A DNA stretch of 64,000 nucleotides from Semisulcospira habei (GCA_036245525.1 BTPG01000001.1:182697250-182761249); one strand, 5' to 3'. Counted from the first letter of the stretch, positions 30,926 through 42,600 are shown. The notes: generated by a model from the letters alone, not told the origin. Made by a program: numbers and translations.

Positions 30926-31140
30926 GCGTTTATAGATTGATGTTTCTATTATTTTGACCTTTTTGAGAGTCTTCCGACGTTTTCTTTAAAGACCTGTGCG
31001 ACATTTTAGCCTGACATATTTTTAAGGTATATTTACATCATGTCTTAAGACTTTCTTTTAGTCTGGCTGACCAGATTTTTACCCTTCCCGCCGTGAGATG
31101 GCCTTAGTTGCCTGCTCGGCGTTAAACCCAAATAACTAAC

Positions 31141-32703
31141 TCCACTCCGGATCTGGATCATCTGCGTTTCTGGCACCATCAATGTTTCCGATGATAAGGT
31201 CGTAGACTGGTGTCTTCACGCACAACGCCTTCACCACTCCTGTCATGTATGGGGTGTCGACACTGACCATTGCAAGGGGGATGACTCAGCCAGTTCCATC
31301 GGCCAAGATGAGGGTCGTCCACTCCTGTAGCTTCTGGTCTTCAGCTACTGTGTTCTCTCTCACAATGACGCCGCTACAACCAGTGTCTCTCAGCACTCTC
31401 ACTGATGTGTTTCCGACGAATCCTGACACCACCGGTATGTTTGGCATTTCATTCTCAGGCAGCGCGATCTTCGAGACTGGTAAGAATGTAGCCCCATCTC
31501 CTACTGGGATGCGTCCTTTCTTTCTGAAAGATTCAATCAGCTCCGGTGTCGCCCGCCTGTCTCTAACTTCACAGTCACTGGATGACGTCACCTCATTGGC
31601 TAGTACAGCGGCGGCTCTGTGTTGAGACGTGGTACAGCTTCTGCCTGCTATCCCGCGATCTTGGTTGTGTCTTCTGGTGTTATCGCCTCGTGGAACATCT
31701 TTAGAAGGACACCGTATCGCCTTGTGTCTCCTCTTTCCACAAAAAACACGTCAGGCTCTCCATCGCCAAGTGTTTCGGGGTGTCTCTGACGTCGTTGATT
31801 TCTTCTGCTGGTGCAGACACACGCTGCGACTTACTGGGCCCGAACTTCATATTGTGGGCGTCCAGGTATCTTTGAGCGAAGTCTGCCAAGGCCTTCAGGG
31901 ACTGGTCCTTTTGCTCCCTGAGTCGAGCGGCCAGGTCCTTTGAACACGCGTTGAGTTCTTGCTCTTTGATGATGAGGTCACACAGGTCCTGGTATTCTTT
32001 GTTTAAACCAGCCAGCTCTATCCATTTCTCCAAATAGCTCCTGATTCTTTCAATGAATAGGCCGGGTGTTTCTCCTTATTCAGGCTTGCAGTTCCGAAAT
32101 CGTCGCCTGTAGCCTTCTTCAGTGAAGTCGTACTGTCTCAGCAGGGCGGCTCTCAACTTCATATAATCTTCGACTTCTTCTCTTGGCAAGCCGGTGTAAA
32201 ATTCAAGCGCTTTGCCAGTTAGAAGTGCACTCAGTTTAATAGCCCAAGTCTCTTGTCTCCAGTTGTTGCTGCTTGCGAAGTGCTCGAATCGCTCTAGGTA
32301 AGCGTCCATCTTATCTGAATTTTCAATGAAAGGTGGAAGCTTTGGCCCACGGGCTGTTTGCTCTCTGCTGGCTAAGGCTATTGCTTCAGTAGCCCTCAGG
32401 CTCTGTGCCTCTATCTCCATCTGCTTTAAATGAATTTCGTGTTCTAGCTGTTTCTCTGCCTCAGCTGCTTTAATTTTGAGTTTCTTGTTTTCACGCTCTT
32501 TAGCTCTTTCTTCTCTTTCCAGTCTCTTTTCTTCTTCGAGTCTCCTTTCTCTTTCTCTCTCCAGCCTCTCCTTTTCTTTTCTCTCTCCTCTCTTTTCTTC
32601 TTTCTCCAATCTCTCATTCTCTCTCTCCTTTACAAACTCGAGGAGTTGAGCTCCTTCGAGTCCACATTCCTTTCCAGTTTTCAGGAATGTCTCCATTTCC
32701 GAT
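31141..32703 (-). pseudogene. Gypsy-a fragment (gag and protease region)
   Basis: Minus-strand fragment colinear with 47822-49484 of the fuller copy and well over 90% similar by eye. It contains gag (METFLKTGKECGLEG at the 3' edge, a Glu/Arg-rich coiled coil, then KLPPFIENSDKMDAYLERFEHFA), a TAA near 32073, and the protease block RVLRDTGCSGVIVRE (DTG catalytic Asp). The CCHC region near 31730 is frameshifted. The left edge abuts LINE A's 3' tail, the right edge LINE B1's 5' end. Confidence 0.85.
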
Positions 32704-33366
32704 GCCTACCCGGCACCGGCCTCCACGTGGCGTAGGTGGGTAGTCCGCTCAGTCCCTGACTGAGTGGGCTAGCGGACGGGTGCCATCTTTGTCCAGGATT
32801 AGGACTTGATGTCAGCAGATATGTTGTTCAGCCTTTTCACTGGTCCGGTTTTTAAGGAGCTGTGCTAACCTAGGTCGTACCATGTTGGATTGGTCCTTAA
32901 AAATACTCGTGACTTTTTGGTCCTTTGGATCCCAAGTGTTTGCCGTGCTTGGAGACCCGTGTCGGGGGAGAAGAGGATCCTGGTGGCTGAGGTTCCCTTT
33001 GGGCTGCGGCTCACTGGTGCCAACACTCCACTTCGGCCTTGACTTCTACCTAAACGGGAGGCTAGTCGTACCGGCCTAGTCAATCGGCTCTTGTCACGTT
33101 GAGCCCTATCCCACTGTTGACATGCGGGTTGCTATACGGAGCACCATGCTATAGCTTCTGCTGCTGATTAGGTGCTTTACGCCAGTATTCCCCTGCATTC
33201 AACGGTGTGATAGAAGGCGGTGGCTCAAACGGTTCAATCGGGCTTACCCCCTTGAGTATATCTTTCGGGCAGTCTCCATTGTGCGTCGGCTGGAGACCCG
33301 CCGACAGTTGCACTTTCCCTTGTTGGGCTCGGTGGCGGGCGGGGACCCCCGGGGGATGAATATCTC

Positions 33367-36300
33367 TTACTTACTTACTTACGCCTGTCACCCCTACCCG
33401 GGTATAGGCCGTCGACGAGAGACCTCCAGCAACTCCTGTCCTGTGCTTCTCCTTCGATTCTACTCCAGGTGGTTCCCAGTCTCTTGATGTCTGCTTGGAG
33501 GTCTCGACGCCAGGAGTTTCTCGGCCTACCTCTTTTCCTCTTTCCCTGGGGGTTCCATGACAATGCCTGCCTAGTGATACTGGAAGCTGGCTTTCTCAGA
33601 CTGTGACCGATCCATCCCCATCTTCTTCGCCCAATTTCATTCTCTGCTGTTATCTGCTCTGTTCTCTCCCAGAGTCTGACGTTGCTGATCTTCTCTGGCC
33701 AGTGGATTTTCAAAATTCTTCTAAGGCAACTGTTCATGAAGGTCTGTACTCTGTTGACTGTGGTTTTTGTCAATCTCCATGTCTCTGCTCCATATAGGAG
33801 AACTGCTTTTACATTGGAGTTGAAAATCCGGACTTTGGTGTGTTGTGACAGCTCTCTGGAACTCCACACTTTTTTCAACTGGAGAAAGGCTGCTCTGGCT
33901 TTACCGATTCGTGCTCTGACATCTGCATCAGTGCCGCCTTTTTTGTTTATGATGCTCCCGAGATAGGTGAAGGACTCCACCTCCTCCAACGGGGTGCCAG
34001 CAAGCAAGACTGGTTCTTCCCTGGTTGCGTTCAGCCTCATTGTCTTTGTTTTCTGTTTGTGAATGGTGAGGCCCACTTGGGACGAGATGTCAGCAAGCCT
34101 CGTGGTCTTGTCCTGCATTTGTTGATGAGTGTGGGACAGTAATGCCAAGTCGTCTGCAAAATCGAGGTCGTCAAGCTGTGTCCACAGTGTCCACTGTATT
34201 CCACTTCGTCTGTGCTCTGTGGTCATCTTCATGACCCAGTCTATGGCCAGTAGGAAGAGGAACGGAGACAGCAGACACCCCTGCCTGACACCAGTTCTGA
34301 CCTGGAGCTCTCTGGTGAACTGCCCTTCGTGGATCACGCGACATGTCATGCCATCATAGCTGCTCTTGATCAGGCGGACGAGCTTTGTGGGTACACCGTA
34401 GTGTCGTAGGAGTTTCCACAGAGTCTCTCGGTCCACGCTGTCAAATGCTTTCTCATAATCCACAAAGTTGACGTACAGCGGGGAGCTCCACTCCAGAGAC
34501 TGTTCCACGATGATGCAGAGAGTGGCGATCTGGTCTGTACATGATCGGTTCTTCCTGAATCCTGCTTGCTGGTCTCTCAGCTGGGGGTCAACGGAGCTCT
34601 TCATTCTCTCTAGGATGATCCTGTTGAAGACCTTTCCTGGTACTGACAGCAAGGTGATTCCTCTGTAGTTGGAACACTTGCTGAGGTCGCCTTTCTTGGG
34701 AAGCTTGATTAGGTATCCCTCCTTCCAGTCAGCTGGCATCACCTCCTTTTCCCAGATCTTTCCAAACAGTGGGTACAGCATCTCAACTGTTGTCTCTAGG
34801 TCTGCTTTCAGAGACTCCGCTGGGATGCCATCTGGCCCTGCTGCTTTGCCATTCTTCAAAAATGCCACTGCTTTTCTGATCTCTTCCCGGCTGGGTCTGT
34901 CACAGCTGATGGGTAGGTCGGTTTCTGCCGGCTGGATGTCGGGGGGGTCGGGTGGGCTAGGTCTGTTCAGTAACTCTTCAAAATACTCGGCCCATCTGTC
35001 GAGTTGGTCTGCTCTGTCTGCAATAGGCTTGCCTTCTTTGTCTTTTACTGGTCTTTCTGTATGGCCATGCTTAACCGACAATCTTCTGGTAATGTCGTAG
35101 AGCTGTTTCATGTTGCCGCTGCCTGCTGCCTTTTCTGCCTCTGCTGCCAGGCTGTCTGTGTAGGCCCTCTTGTCTGCCCTGATACTCCTCTTCACCTCGC
35201 GGTTGGCTTCCCAGTATTCCCCCTGTGCCCTTACTTTGGCTGCTCTCGTGCGACTGTTGTTGACCGCTGCTTTCTTCTGCTTCCTCGCTTCTATCTTCTT
35301 CAAGGTCTGTGCCGACAGCCAGTCCTTGTGGTGGTGTTTCCTGAACCCTACAGTGTCTTTGCAGGTTGAGTTCAGCGCCTCTCTAACTGCCTTCCACTGC
35401 TGCTCTGTGGTGACCGCCTCCTCTTCATTTACTAGCTCCTGTAGCGCTTGAAACCGGTTGGACAGCACCAGTTTGAACTCTTCTCTAACTCCAGTTTCTC
35501 TCAGGAGGCCTACATTATAGCGCTGTCTTCTTGTTGTCTCTGTGCAGCTTTTCTTTAGCTTGAGCTTCATTCTTAAGGTAAGCAGATGGTGGTCTGAGGC
35601 GACATCTGCTCCCCTCCTCACTCGAACATCTTGAAGGGATCTTCTAAATTTCTTGCTAATGCAGATATGGTCTATTTGGTTCTCTGTTGTATGGTCAGGT
35701 GAGACCCAAGTTGCTTTGTGTATTCTTCTGTGTGGGAAGATGCTGCCTCCAATGACAAGTCGGTTTAGAGCACAAAAGTCTACAAACCTCTCCCCGTTCT
35801 CACTCATCTCCGAGCCTAGTCCCTGTCTCCCCATCACCTCTTCGTATCCGGTGTTGTCCTCCCCTATTTTGGCATTAAAATCGCCCATGACGATGGTGAT
35901 GTCTCGCTCCGCACATTTGTCCACGGCACTCTGGAGTCGGTCGTAGAACTCTTGTTTCTCTTCCTCGTCACTGTCATTGGTGGGCGCATAACACTGGATG
36001 ACGTTCAGCTTGAGCTTTTTCTTGGTTCTAAAGGCTGCTGTTATAATTCTTGGCCCAAGAGGTTCCCAGCCCATCAGCGCTCTCTGTGCCACTGGTGACA
36101 GCATGAGTGCTACTCCTTCTGTATGGGGGGCATTCTCCTCTTCATGACCTGAATACAGAACCATCTCCCCACTTAACAGCCTTTTCTGGCCAGACTGCGT
36201 CCATCTGGCTTCACTGATGCCTAGCAGGGAAAGGTTGTACTTTTGCATTTCCGCTGCTATCTGGGCGGCCTTGCCGCTCTGGTACATGGTCTTGACGTTC

Positions 36301-36668
36301 CATGTGCCCATGGTTGTATCCCTGGATAGAGAGAGGCGGCTCGGTCCTGTGGCTTCCGAAGACTTCCGGCTTTCACCACAGGACGTCATAAGTCTTCTAG
36401 TAGAAGAACCTTCCTCCTCCAGGAAAGGAATTACTGTTAGTCTTTTCGTCGGCGTTTTTGTAGCTATTTCCTTTTTTGCAGGGTGGGGAAGCTACCCCCA
36501 CGCCCAACCCCCTTACTAGGAGGACCAGGGGTTTTCTGTCGGGGTCACCTTCCCTTAGACCATGTTGGTTCACGGCACCTTATTTCATTCGGTGCACCCC
36601 TCTCACGAGGGACCCCCTATCCACCACCCAGGGGACGCGCCTCAACGCCGTATGGTCCCAGCGCGAGG
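33367..36668 (-). mobile_element. RTE-like LINE copy R4, full length
   Basis: A 3.3-kb element with (TAAG)n tail (33367-33382 as TTAC repeats), 5' end GCGCGAGG, and the 12-bp duplication GATGAATATCTC (33355-33366 and 36669-36680). It sits in the 5'UTR of LINE B1 just upstream of the ORF1 ATG; the empty site is seen in copy D at about 38157. It is the best preserved of four RTE copies here. Confidence 0.95.
33375..36389 (-). CDS. RTE-like endonuclease/reverse transcriptase, 1004 aa, intact
   Basis: A single uninterrupted ORF. The N-terminal APE endonuclease starts MGTWNVKTMYQSGKAAQ after about 25 extra residues, and has LGISEARWTQSG (Glu), VMGDFNAKIGEDN and VASDHHLL. It is followed by a Lys/Arg-rich linker, then RT with NFVDYEKAFDSVDRETLW, TGVRQGCLLSPFLF and the catalytic box FADD (Asp746-Asp747). 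The C-terminus has the HSLRKP..ITRQALSWNPQGKRKRGRPR block typical of this lineage. No RNase H. Intact catalytic residues and crisp target duplication make it a candidate for a recently active copy. Confidence 0.93.
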   Translation of the reverse strand: MTSCGESRKSSEATGPSRLSLSRDTTMGTWNVKTMYQSGKAAQIAAEMQKYNLSLLGISEARWTQSGQKRLLSGEMVLYSGHEEENAPHTEGVALMLSPVAQRALMGWEPLGPRIITAAFRTKKKLKLNVIQCYAPTNDSDEEEKQEFYDRLQSAVDKCAERDITIVMGDFNAKIGEDNTGYEEVMGRQGLGSEMSENGERFVDFCALNRLVIGGSIFPHRRIHKATWVSPDHTTENQIDHICISKKFRRSLQDVRVRRGADVASDHHLLTLRMKLKLKKSCTETTRRQRYNVGLLRETGVREEFKLVLSNRFQALQELVNEEEAVTTEQQWKAVREALNSTCKDTVGFRKHHHKDWLSAQTLKKIEARKQKKAAVNNSRTRAAKVRAQGEYWEANREVKRSIRADKRAYTDSLAAEAEKAAGSGNMKQLYDITRRLSVKHGHTERPVKDKEGKPIADRADQLDRWAEYFEELLNRPSPPDPPDIQPAETDLPISCDRPSREEIRKAVAFLKNGKAAGPDGIPAESLKADLETTVEMLYPLFGKIWEKEVMPADWKEGYLIKLPKKGDLSKCSNYRGITLLSVPGKVFNRIILERMKSSVDPQLRDQQAGFRKNRSCTDQIATLCIIVEQSLEWSSPLYVNFVDYEKAFDSVDRETLWKLLRHYGVPTKLVRLIKSSYDGMTCRVIHEGQFTRELQVRTGVRQGCLLSPFLFLLAIDWVMKMTTEHRRSGIQWTLWTQLDDLDFADDLALLSHTHQQMQDKTTRLADISSQVGLTIHKQKTKTMRLNATREEPVLLAGTPLEEVESFTYLGSIINKKGGTDADVRARIGKARAAFLQLKKVWSSRELSQHTKVRIFNSNVKAVLLYGAETWRLTKTTVNRVQTFMNSCLRRILKIHWPEKISNVRLWERTEQITAENEIGRRRWGWIGHSLRKPASSITRQALSWNPQGKRKRGRPRNSWRRDLQADIKRLGTTWSRIEGEAQDRSCWRSLVDGLYPGRGDRRK

Positions 36669-36692
36669 GATGAATATCTCTACTAATATAAT

Positions 36693-37505
36693 ATGGATAA
36701 AACCAAAAAACCAAAACTAGCACAGAAACGACGCATAGACACCGACATTGCACATGACAGTGATTCAGACTGTGAGGAAGCGACGCCTCAGGCGTCGGCC
36801 GTATGGCCTCGCTTCCTCATTGTCCATAGCAAGGTGAAGGAGAAACCAGTTACCAAGCTGCATCCTTTTCTGGTGGGGGAGACCCTCAGAAGCCGTGTTG
36901 GCAGGCCTGACGCCCAGCGCCTCAGGTCTGGTGACTTGCTGGTGGAGTGCCGTACTCGGGCACACTCCAGCGGGCTACTGGGTCTCTCTTCCATCGGAGA
37001 CACTCCTGTGGAAGTCACACCCCACAAAACTATGAATTCGTCAAGAGGCGTAATCAAAGATCAAGCTTTGGCAGAACTGTCAGAAGATGAACTTGTAAGG
37101 AACCTTAAGTCTCAGGGGGTGACTTGCGTCAGGCGCTTCGCTTCCAAGCGAGGTGGTGGGGAGATCCGTCTCCCTACCATCATCCTGACGTTTGGCACCC
37201 CCACCCCTCCTACTACCATCTGGGGAGGTTACTACTCCCTGAGAGTGAAAAAGTACGTCCCTCTTCCCCTCCGGTGCTTTAAGTGCCAAAAGTATGGCCA
37301 TGGGCAGAAGACATGCCGTCAGGCAGAGGCTTCATGCGCCCGTTGCACTAGGCCCGGACACTCTGCTGAGTCCTGCACAGCCACCCCTCTGTGTGTGAAT
37401 TGCCAGGGGGCGCATATGGCTTCGGATAAGAAATGCCCTCGTTGGATATCCGAGTGCAAGATTCAGCAGGTGCGTGTGGAGAAGGGGCTGTCCTTTCTGG
37501 ATGCC
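36693..37505 (+). pseudogene. LINE B1 ORF1, truncated after ~270 codons
   Basis: Starts MDKTKKPKLAQKRR, includes all three zinc knuckles, and ends in KGLSFLDA where it meets the 5' end of copy D. The open frame then runs about 20 codons into D's 5'UTR before stopping. The protein is identical to the same part of copy D apart from silent differences. Confidence 0.88.
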
Positions 37506-38180
37506 GCCTACCCTGCACCGGCCTCCACGTGGCGTAGGTGGGTAGTCCGCTCAGTCCCTGACTGAGTGGGCTAGCGGACGGGTGCCATCTTTGTCCAGGA
37601 TTAGGACTTGATGTCAGCAGATATGTTGTTCAGCCTTTTCACTGGTCCGGTTTTTAAGGAGCTGTGCTAACCTAGGTCGTACCATGTTGGATTGGTCCTT
37701 AAAAATACTCGTGACTTTTTGGTCCTTTGGATCCCAAGTGTTTGCCGTGCTTGGAGACCCGTGTCGGGGGAGAAGAGGATCCTGGTGGCTGAGGTTCCCT
37801 TTGGGCTGTGGCTCACTGGTGCCAACGCTCCACTTCGGCCTTGACTTCTACCTAAACGGGAGGCTAGTCGTACCGGCCTAGTCAATCGGCTCTTGTCACG
37901 TTGAGCCCTATCCCACTGTTGACATGCGGGTTGCTATACGGAGCACCATGCTATAGCTTCTGCTGCTGATTAGGTGCTTTACGCCAGTATTCCCCTGCAT
38001 TCAACGGTGTGATAGAAGGCGGTGGCTCAAACGGTTCAATCGGGCTTACCCCCTTGAGTATATCTTTCGGGCAGTCTCCATTGTGCGTCGGCTGGAGACC
38101 CGCCGACAGTTGCACTTTCCCTTGTTGGGCTCGGTGGCGGGCGGGGACCCCCGGGGGATGAATATCTCTACTAATATAAT

Positions 38181-39620
38181 ATGGATAAAACCAAAAAACC
38201 AAAACTAGCACAGAAACGACGCATAGACACCGACATTGCACATGACAGTGATTCAGACTGTGAGGAAGCGACGCCTCAGGCGTCGGCCGTATGGCCTCGC
38301 TTCCTCATTGTCCATAGCAAGGTGAAGGAGAAACCAGTTACCAAGCTGCATCCTTTTCTGGTGGGGGAGACCCTCAGGAGCCGTGTTGGCAGGCCTGACG
38401 CCCAGCGCCTCAGGTCTGGTGACTTGCTGGTGGAGTGCCGTACTCGGGCACACTCCAGCGGGCTACTGGGGCTCTCTTCCATCGGAGACACTCCTGTGGA
38501 AGTCACACCCCACAAAACTATGAATTCGTCAAGAGGCGTAATCAAAGATCAAGCTTTGGCAGAACTGTCAGAAGATGAACTTGTAAGGAACCTTAAGTCT
38601 CAGGGGGTGACTTGCGTCAGGCGCTTCGCTTCCAAGCGAGGTGGTGGGGAGATCCGTCTCCCTACCATCATCCTGACGTTTGGCACCCCCACCCCTCCTA
38701 CTACCATCTGGGGAGGTTACTACTCCCTGAGAGTGAAAAAGTACGTCCCTCTTCCCCTCCGGTGCTTTAAGTGCCAAAAGTATGGCCATGGGCAGAAGAC
38801 ATGCCGTCAGGCAGAGGCTTCATGCGCCCGTTGCACTAGGCCCGGACACTCTGCTGAGTCCTGCACAGCCACCCCCCTGTGTGTGAATTGCCAGGGGGCG
38901 CATATGGCTTCGGATAAGAAATGCCCTCGTTGGATATCCGAGTGCAAGATTCAGCAGGTGCGTGTGGAGAAGGGGCTGTCCTTTCTGGATGCCAAAAAAC
39001 TGGTTGAAGGCCCTGGTGCAGCTGCGGCTGCCCCAACCTCTAACACCTCAGTGTATACTTTTAGTGCAGCGGTGGCAGGCAAGCGCCCCACCAAAGACTT
39101 TTCATGTCAGACCCCAACTTCTTGGTTGGGGGCGGAGCCTCGGCTCATCTCGCCCCTGGAGAGTAACCCTCCTCCGGTGGTGACAAGGAGCCAGGGAACG
39201 CAGAAGGCGGACACTGCCGGTCCGGTTGTGCCGCCTTCTGTTGCCCCTAAGCCTCAGCCCCCACCCAAACCTGTTAGTCAGTCAACTCCAAAGGCTTCTG
39301 GCTCTGGTCAGCCTTCTAAGGCCGCTAACTCTAGCGGCAGGAACGCTGCCCAGGACCAGAAGTCTAAGAAATCTATGGGACCGCTGTGCGCACGGGCCCA
39401 GAAGGGGAACACAGATGTGCCCCTTCAAAACAAATATGCTGCACTGGAGGAGCGGATGGAGGGAGTGGAAGTTGTTGTTGCTGATGCTGCGGCAGCTCCA
39501 CCCCCTTCCTCTCCGAAGAACCAGAGGAGGCCCGGGAGCCGGCCCCCCTCTGTTTCTTCAACTCCTTCCAAGGTAAAGGAAAAAGGGGGAAAAAACTCCT
39601 TACCCCCAGATAAGACTTAA
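38181..39620 (+). CDS. I-type LINE ORF1 protein, 479 aa
   Basis: Intact gag-like RNA-binding protein. It has a basic N-terminus and a folded domain of about residues 25-190 (RFLIVHSKVKEKPVTKLHPFLVG is its start). Three CCHC zinc knuckles begin at Cys195, Cys215 and Cys234. A Pro/Ser/Ala-rich C-terminal half and a Lys-rich end follow. In related LINEs ORF1p coats the element RNA and forms the RNP with ORF2p. The stop TAA is separated by only TC from the ORF2 ATG (TAATCATG), suggesting termination-reinitiation. Confidence 0.92.
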   Translation: MDKTKKPKLAQKRRIDTDIAHDSDSDCEEATPQASAVWPRFLIVHSKVKEKPVTKLHPFLVGETLRSRVGRPDAQRLRSGDLLVECRTRAHSSGLLGLSSIGDTPVEVTPHKTMNSSRGVIKDQALAELSEDELVRNLKSQGVTCVRRFASKRGGGEIRLPTIILTFGTPTPPTTIWGGYYSLRVKKYVPLPLRCFKCQKYGHGQKTCRQAEASCARCTRPGHSAESCTATPLCVNCQGAHMASDKKCPRWISECKIQQVRVEKGLSFLDAKKLVEGPGAAAAAPTSNTSVYTFSAAVAGKRPTKDFSCQTPTSWLGAEPRLISPLESNPPPVVTRSQGTQKADTAGPVVPPSVAPKPQPPPKPVSQSTPKASGSGQPSKAANSSGRNAAQDQKSKKSMGPLCARAQKGNTDVPLQNKYAALEERMEGVEVVVADAAAAPPPSSPKNQRRPGSRPPSVSSTPSKVKEKGGKNSLPPDKT

Positions 39621-39622
39621 TC

Positions 39623-42600
39623 ATGGACTCTTTGCTTCAGTGGAATTGTCGTGGTTTTCGAGCTAACTTTGAGGAATTACGTCTTTTAGTCAAGTTCTAT
39701 AACCCCTCAGTCATATCTCTTCAGGAGACTTACCTGAAGACTTCTGACCCTGTGTCTTTTAATGGTTTTAATGTTATACATAAAGGCTCTGATTCGGAGA
39801 GGCGCTCGGGTGGAGCGGCTCTTCTCATTGGTAGCCAAATTTTATGTAGCCCCGTTAGCATCGACACCTGTCTTCAGGCTGTCGCTGCTCGGGTTACCTT
39901 AAAAAAGACCATAACCATATGCAGTATTTACCTGCCACCATCACTGCGGGTCTGTAGCAATGATATTTTTCACTTAGTAGATCAACTGCCCCCTCCCTTT
40001 ATTCTCATGGGGGATTTTAACGGTCATGCTCACCTTTGGGGTAGTGACCACTATGATGGCAGAGGTCAGATGTTAGAAGATGTTTTTTCTCAACTTAACC
40101 TATGTGTCTTTAACGATGGCTCACCTACATACTCTAACTCAGGTTCCGGATCTAGTTCTGTTCTAGACCTCACTGTGTGTGATCCTTCTCTCATGCTGGA
40201 CTTTGACTGGAAGGTTCACGGCGACCTGTGTGGTAGTGACCACTTCCCAGTAGTCCTGTCATCGGTCAGCTGTGAGGAGGATTCGCCGGTGGGGCGCTGG
40301 AATCTCAAGAAAGCTAACTGGTCTCTGTTTGCCTCTCTCTGTCAGTCTCGTCTTACAGAGGAGGTGGTCATGTCAGCTGAAGAACCTGTTTCTTGTTTTA
40401 CTTCTATTTTGTTGGAGGTTGCAGGTGAAACCATCCCTAGAACTTCCACATCACTCCCTCGGAAGCCGAGAGTACCATGGTTCAATGAAGAGTGCCGCAA
40501 GGCCCAAACAATGCGCAAATCTGCTCAGCGACGTGCATTTCATAATCCGTCGCAAGCAAATATTTTAACCTTTAAAAGACAGCGGGCGAAAGCCCGTTAT
40601 ATTTTTAAACGTGAACGCCGTGCTTCCTGGAGACGCTTCGTCTCATCTTTATCTTCTAGGACTCCGTCCCAAAAAGTCTGGAAGGCTGTTCGAAGAATTG
40701 GGGGCAGGGGTGGCTCGACTTCTGTCGGCCATCTTAGAGATGGTGCCAGTTTGGTCACAGATAAAAAGGCTGTGGCCAATTTGCTTGCCTCCACCATTGC
40801 CCATAATTCTTCAACATAGCATTATTCACCTTTCTTTAAGAGAGAGAAGGAGAAGCGAGAATCTTGTGCTTGTGATTTTATATCGGATAACTTGGAAGAC
40901 TATAATGCCCATTTTACGTTTTCAGAATTGCAGCAAGCCATGCAGAAATGTACTGACTCTGCTGCTGGATTAGATACCATCCATTATCAGCTCATAACAC
41001 ATCTGCCTGAGGATTCACTCCTTGTACTTCTCAAGGCCTTTAACCATATCTGGATAACCGGTCATTTTCCGCCATCTTGGCGCCAGGCTGTGGTTGTGCC
41101 AATTCCCAAGCCGGGTAAGGATCCTTCCGACCCGGGCAACTACCGGCCAATAGCTTTGACATCATGTTTATGTAAAACTATGGAACGCTTGGTCAACGCC
41201 CGACTGGTGTGGCATCTTGAGTCACAGGGTCTCATCACAGACCTCCAGTGCGGTTTCCGGCGCTTCCGTAGTACAACTGACCATCTAGTCCGCTTTGAGT
41301 CTTTTATCCGAGATGCTTTTGTTAACAAGCAGCATGTCTATGCAATTTTCTTTGATCTTGAAAAGGCATATGACACTACCTGGAAGCATGGTATAATGTC
41401 TGATTTGTCGGACATGGGTTTTAAAGGGCATCTGCCCGTTTTTATTCACAATTTTTTGTCCAACAGGTCGTTCCATGTCCGTGTGGGCTCCACCCTCTCC
41501 GACTCCTTTGAACAGGAGATGGGTGTCCCGCAGGGCAGTATTCTATCTCCTGTTTTATTTAGCATTAAAATAAATAACATTGTAAAGGCCGTCAAGGATG
41601 ATTCTGAATGCTCTTTGTTTGTGGACGACTTTGCTTTGTGTGCACGAGGTCGAGGACTTGCGTCCCTTGAGAGGCGCTTGCAGCTGTGCGTTGATCGCAT
41701 CCAGGGGTGGGTGTCTCTCAATGGATTCAGATTCTCGCCCTCCAAGACAGTCTGTGTGCATTTTACTAACCAGACGAAATTTTTTCCAGAACCTAGCCTG
41801 AGCATTGCTGGAGTGCCAATTAAGGTGGCTGAAGAGGCTAAGTTTTTGGGGGTCATCTTTGACAAAAGATTGACCTTCTGCAACCATGTTAACTACCTTA
41901 GAACCTCTTGTCGGAAGGCCCTCGACATTCTTCGTGTCGTTGGTCGTACTGACTGGGGTGCAGACCGCATCGTCTTACTTCGACTGTACCGGGCCCTTGT
42001 TCGGTCCAAACTGGATTACGGCTCTGTGGTATATGGCTCGGCTTCCAAGTCTGTTCTGCAGCGTCTGAACACAATTCACCATCAAGGTCTGCGCATATGT
42101 CTGGGAGCCTTCAGGACATCTCCAGTTCCTAGTCTGTATGCAGAGGCAGGGGAGCCTTCTCTCAGGCTCCGCCGCATCCGCCTCATGCTCAGCTACGTTC
42201 TGAAGCTGAAGGCCCATCCAGAAAATCCTGCCTATGATTGTGTTTTTAACCCGTCGTTTGCAGAGATTTACGATGCCCATCCGGGAGCTGTCCGTCCACT
42301 TTCCTTCCGTGTCAGACCTCATCTGCAGGCGGCCGGAGTGGACCTGGACAAAGTTTCGGAATCTCTGCAACACGTCACTCCACCCTGGCTACTACCAGTT
42401 CCTGACATCTTGCTGGACTTGACTGCCCACAAGAAGGATTGTACTCCACCAGCCATATACCAACAGAGCCTCAATGAACTCCTTTCAATTTTTCCTGGCT
42501 ATTGTCGTCTTTATACGGATGGGTCCAAGTCTGAGGATGGAAGAGTGGCTGCGGCTGCAGTGTCCTCTCGCCATCCTAGACGCCCATTTAAGCTCCGTCT

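Larger units (their letters stand above)
24765..31140 (+). mobile_element. I-type LINE copy A (full span, SINE inside)
   Basis: A two-ORF non-LTR retrotransposon. The 5' end GCCTACCCGGCACCGG is shared with copies B1 and D. There is a 5'UTR of about 645 bp, ORF1 at 25410, ORF2 at 26830, and a 3'UTR ending in an AACT-type tail at 31140. A SINE-like element (28962-29350) splits ORF2. An ORF1 frameshift plus the SINE make it inactive. Flanks are Gypsy-b on the left and Gypsy-a on the right, with no clear target duplication. The RNase H domain places it in the I superfamily (I/Nimb style); exact clade is not proved. Confidence 0.9.
32704..37505 (+). mobile_element. I-type LINE copy B1 (5'UTR and part of ORF1), interrupted by RTE R4
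   Basis: The 5'UTR (32704-33366) and the first ~270 codons of ORF1 (36693-37505) are nearly identical to copy D, differing at only a few positions, far closer than to copies A or H. It is interrupted by the RTE at 33367-36668. It ends inside ORF1 after a GATGCC (FLDA) and passes directly into the exact 5' end of copy D. The 3' two-thirds are absent. Confidence 0.88.

Noticed and set aside
24765..32703. Gypsy-b and Gypsy-a fragments flanking LINE A as one interrupted element
   Set aside because: The left piece is much more diverged from the full copy than the right piece and about 1.35 kb between them is missing, so they look like two subfamilies.
37684..37881. Short ORF in the LINE 5'UTR repeated in several copies
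   Set aside because: It recurs because the UTR is repeated; there is no sign of coding constraint, and copy A lacks part of it.
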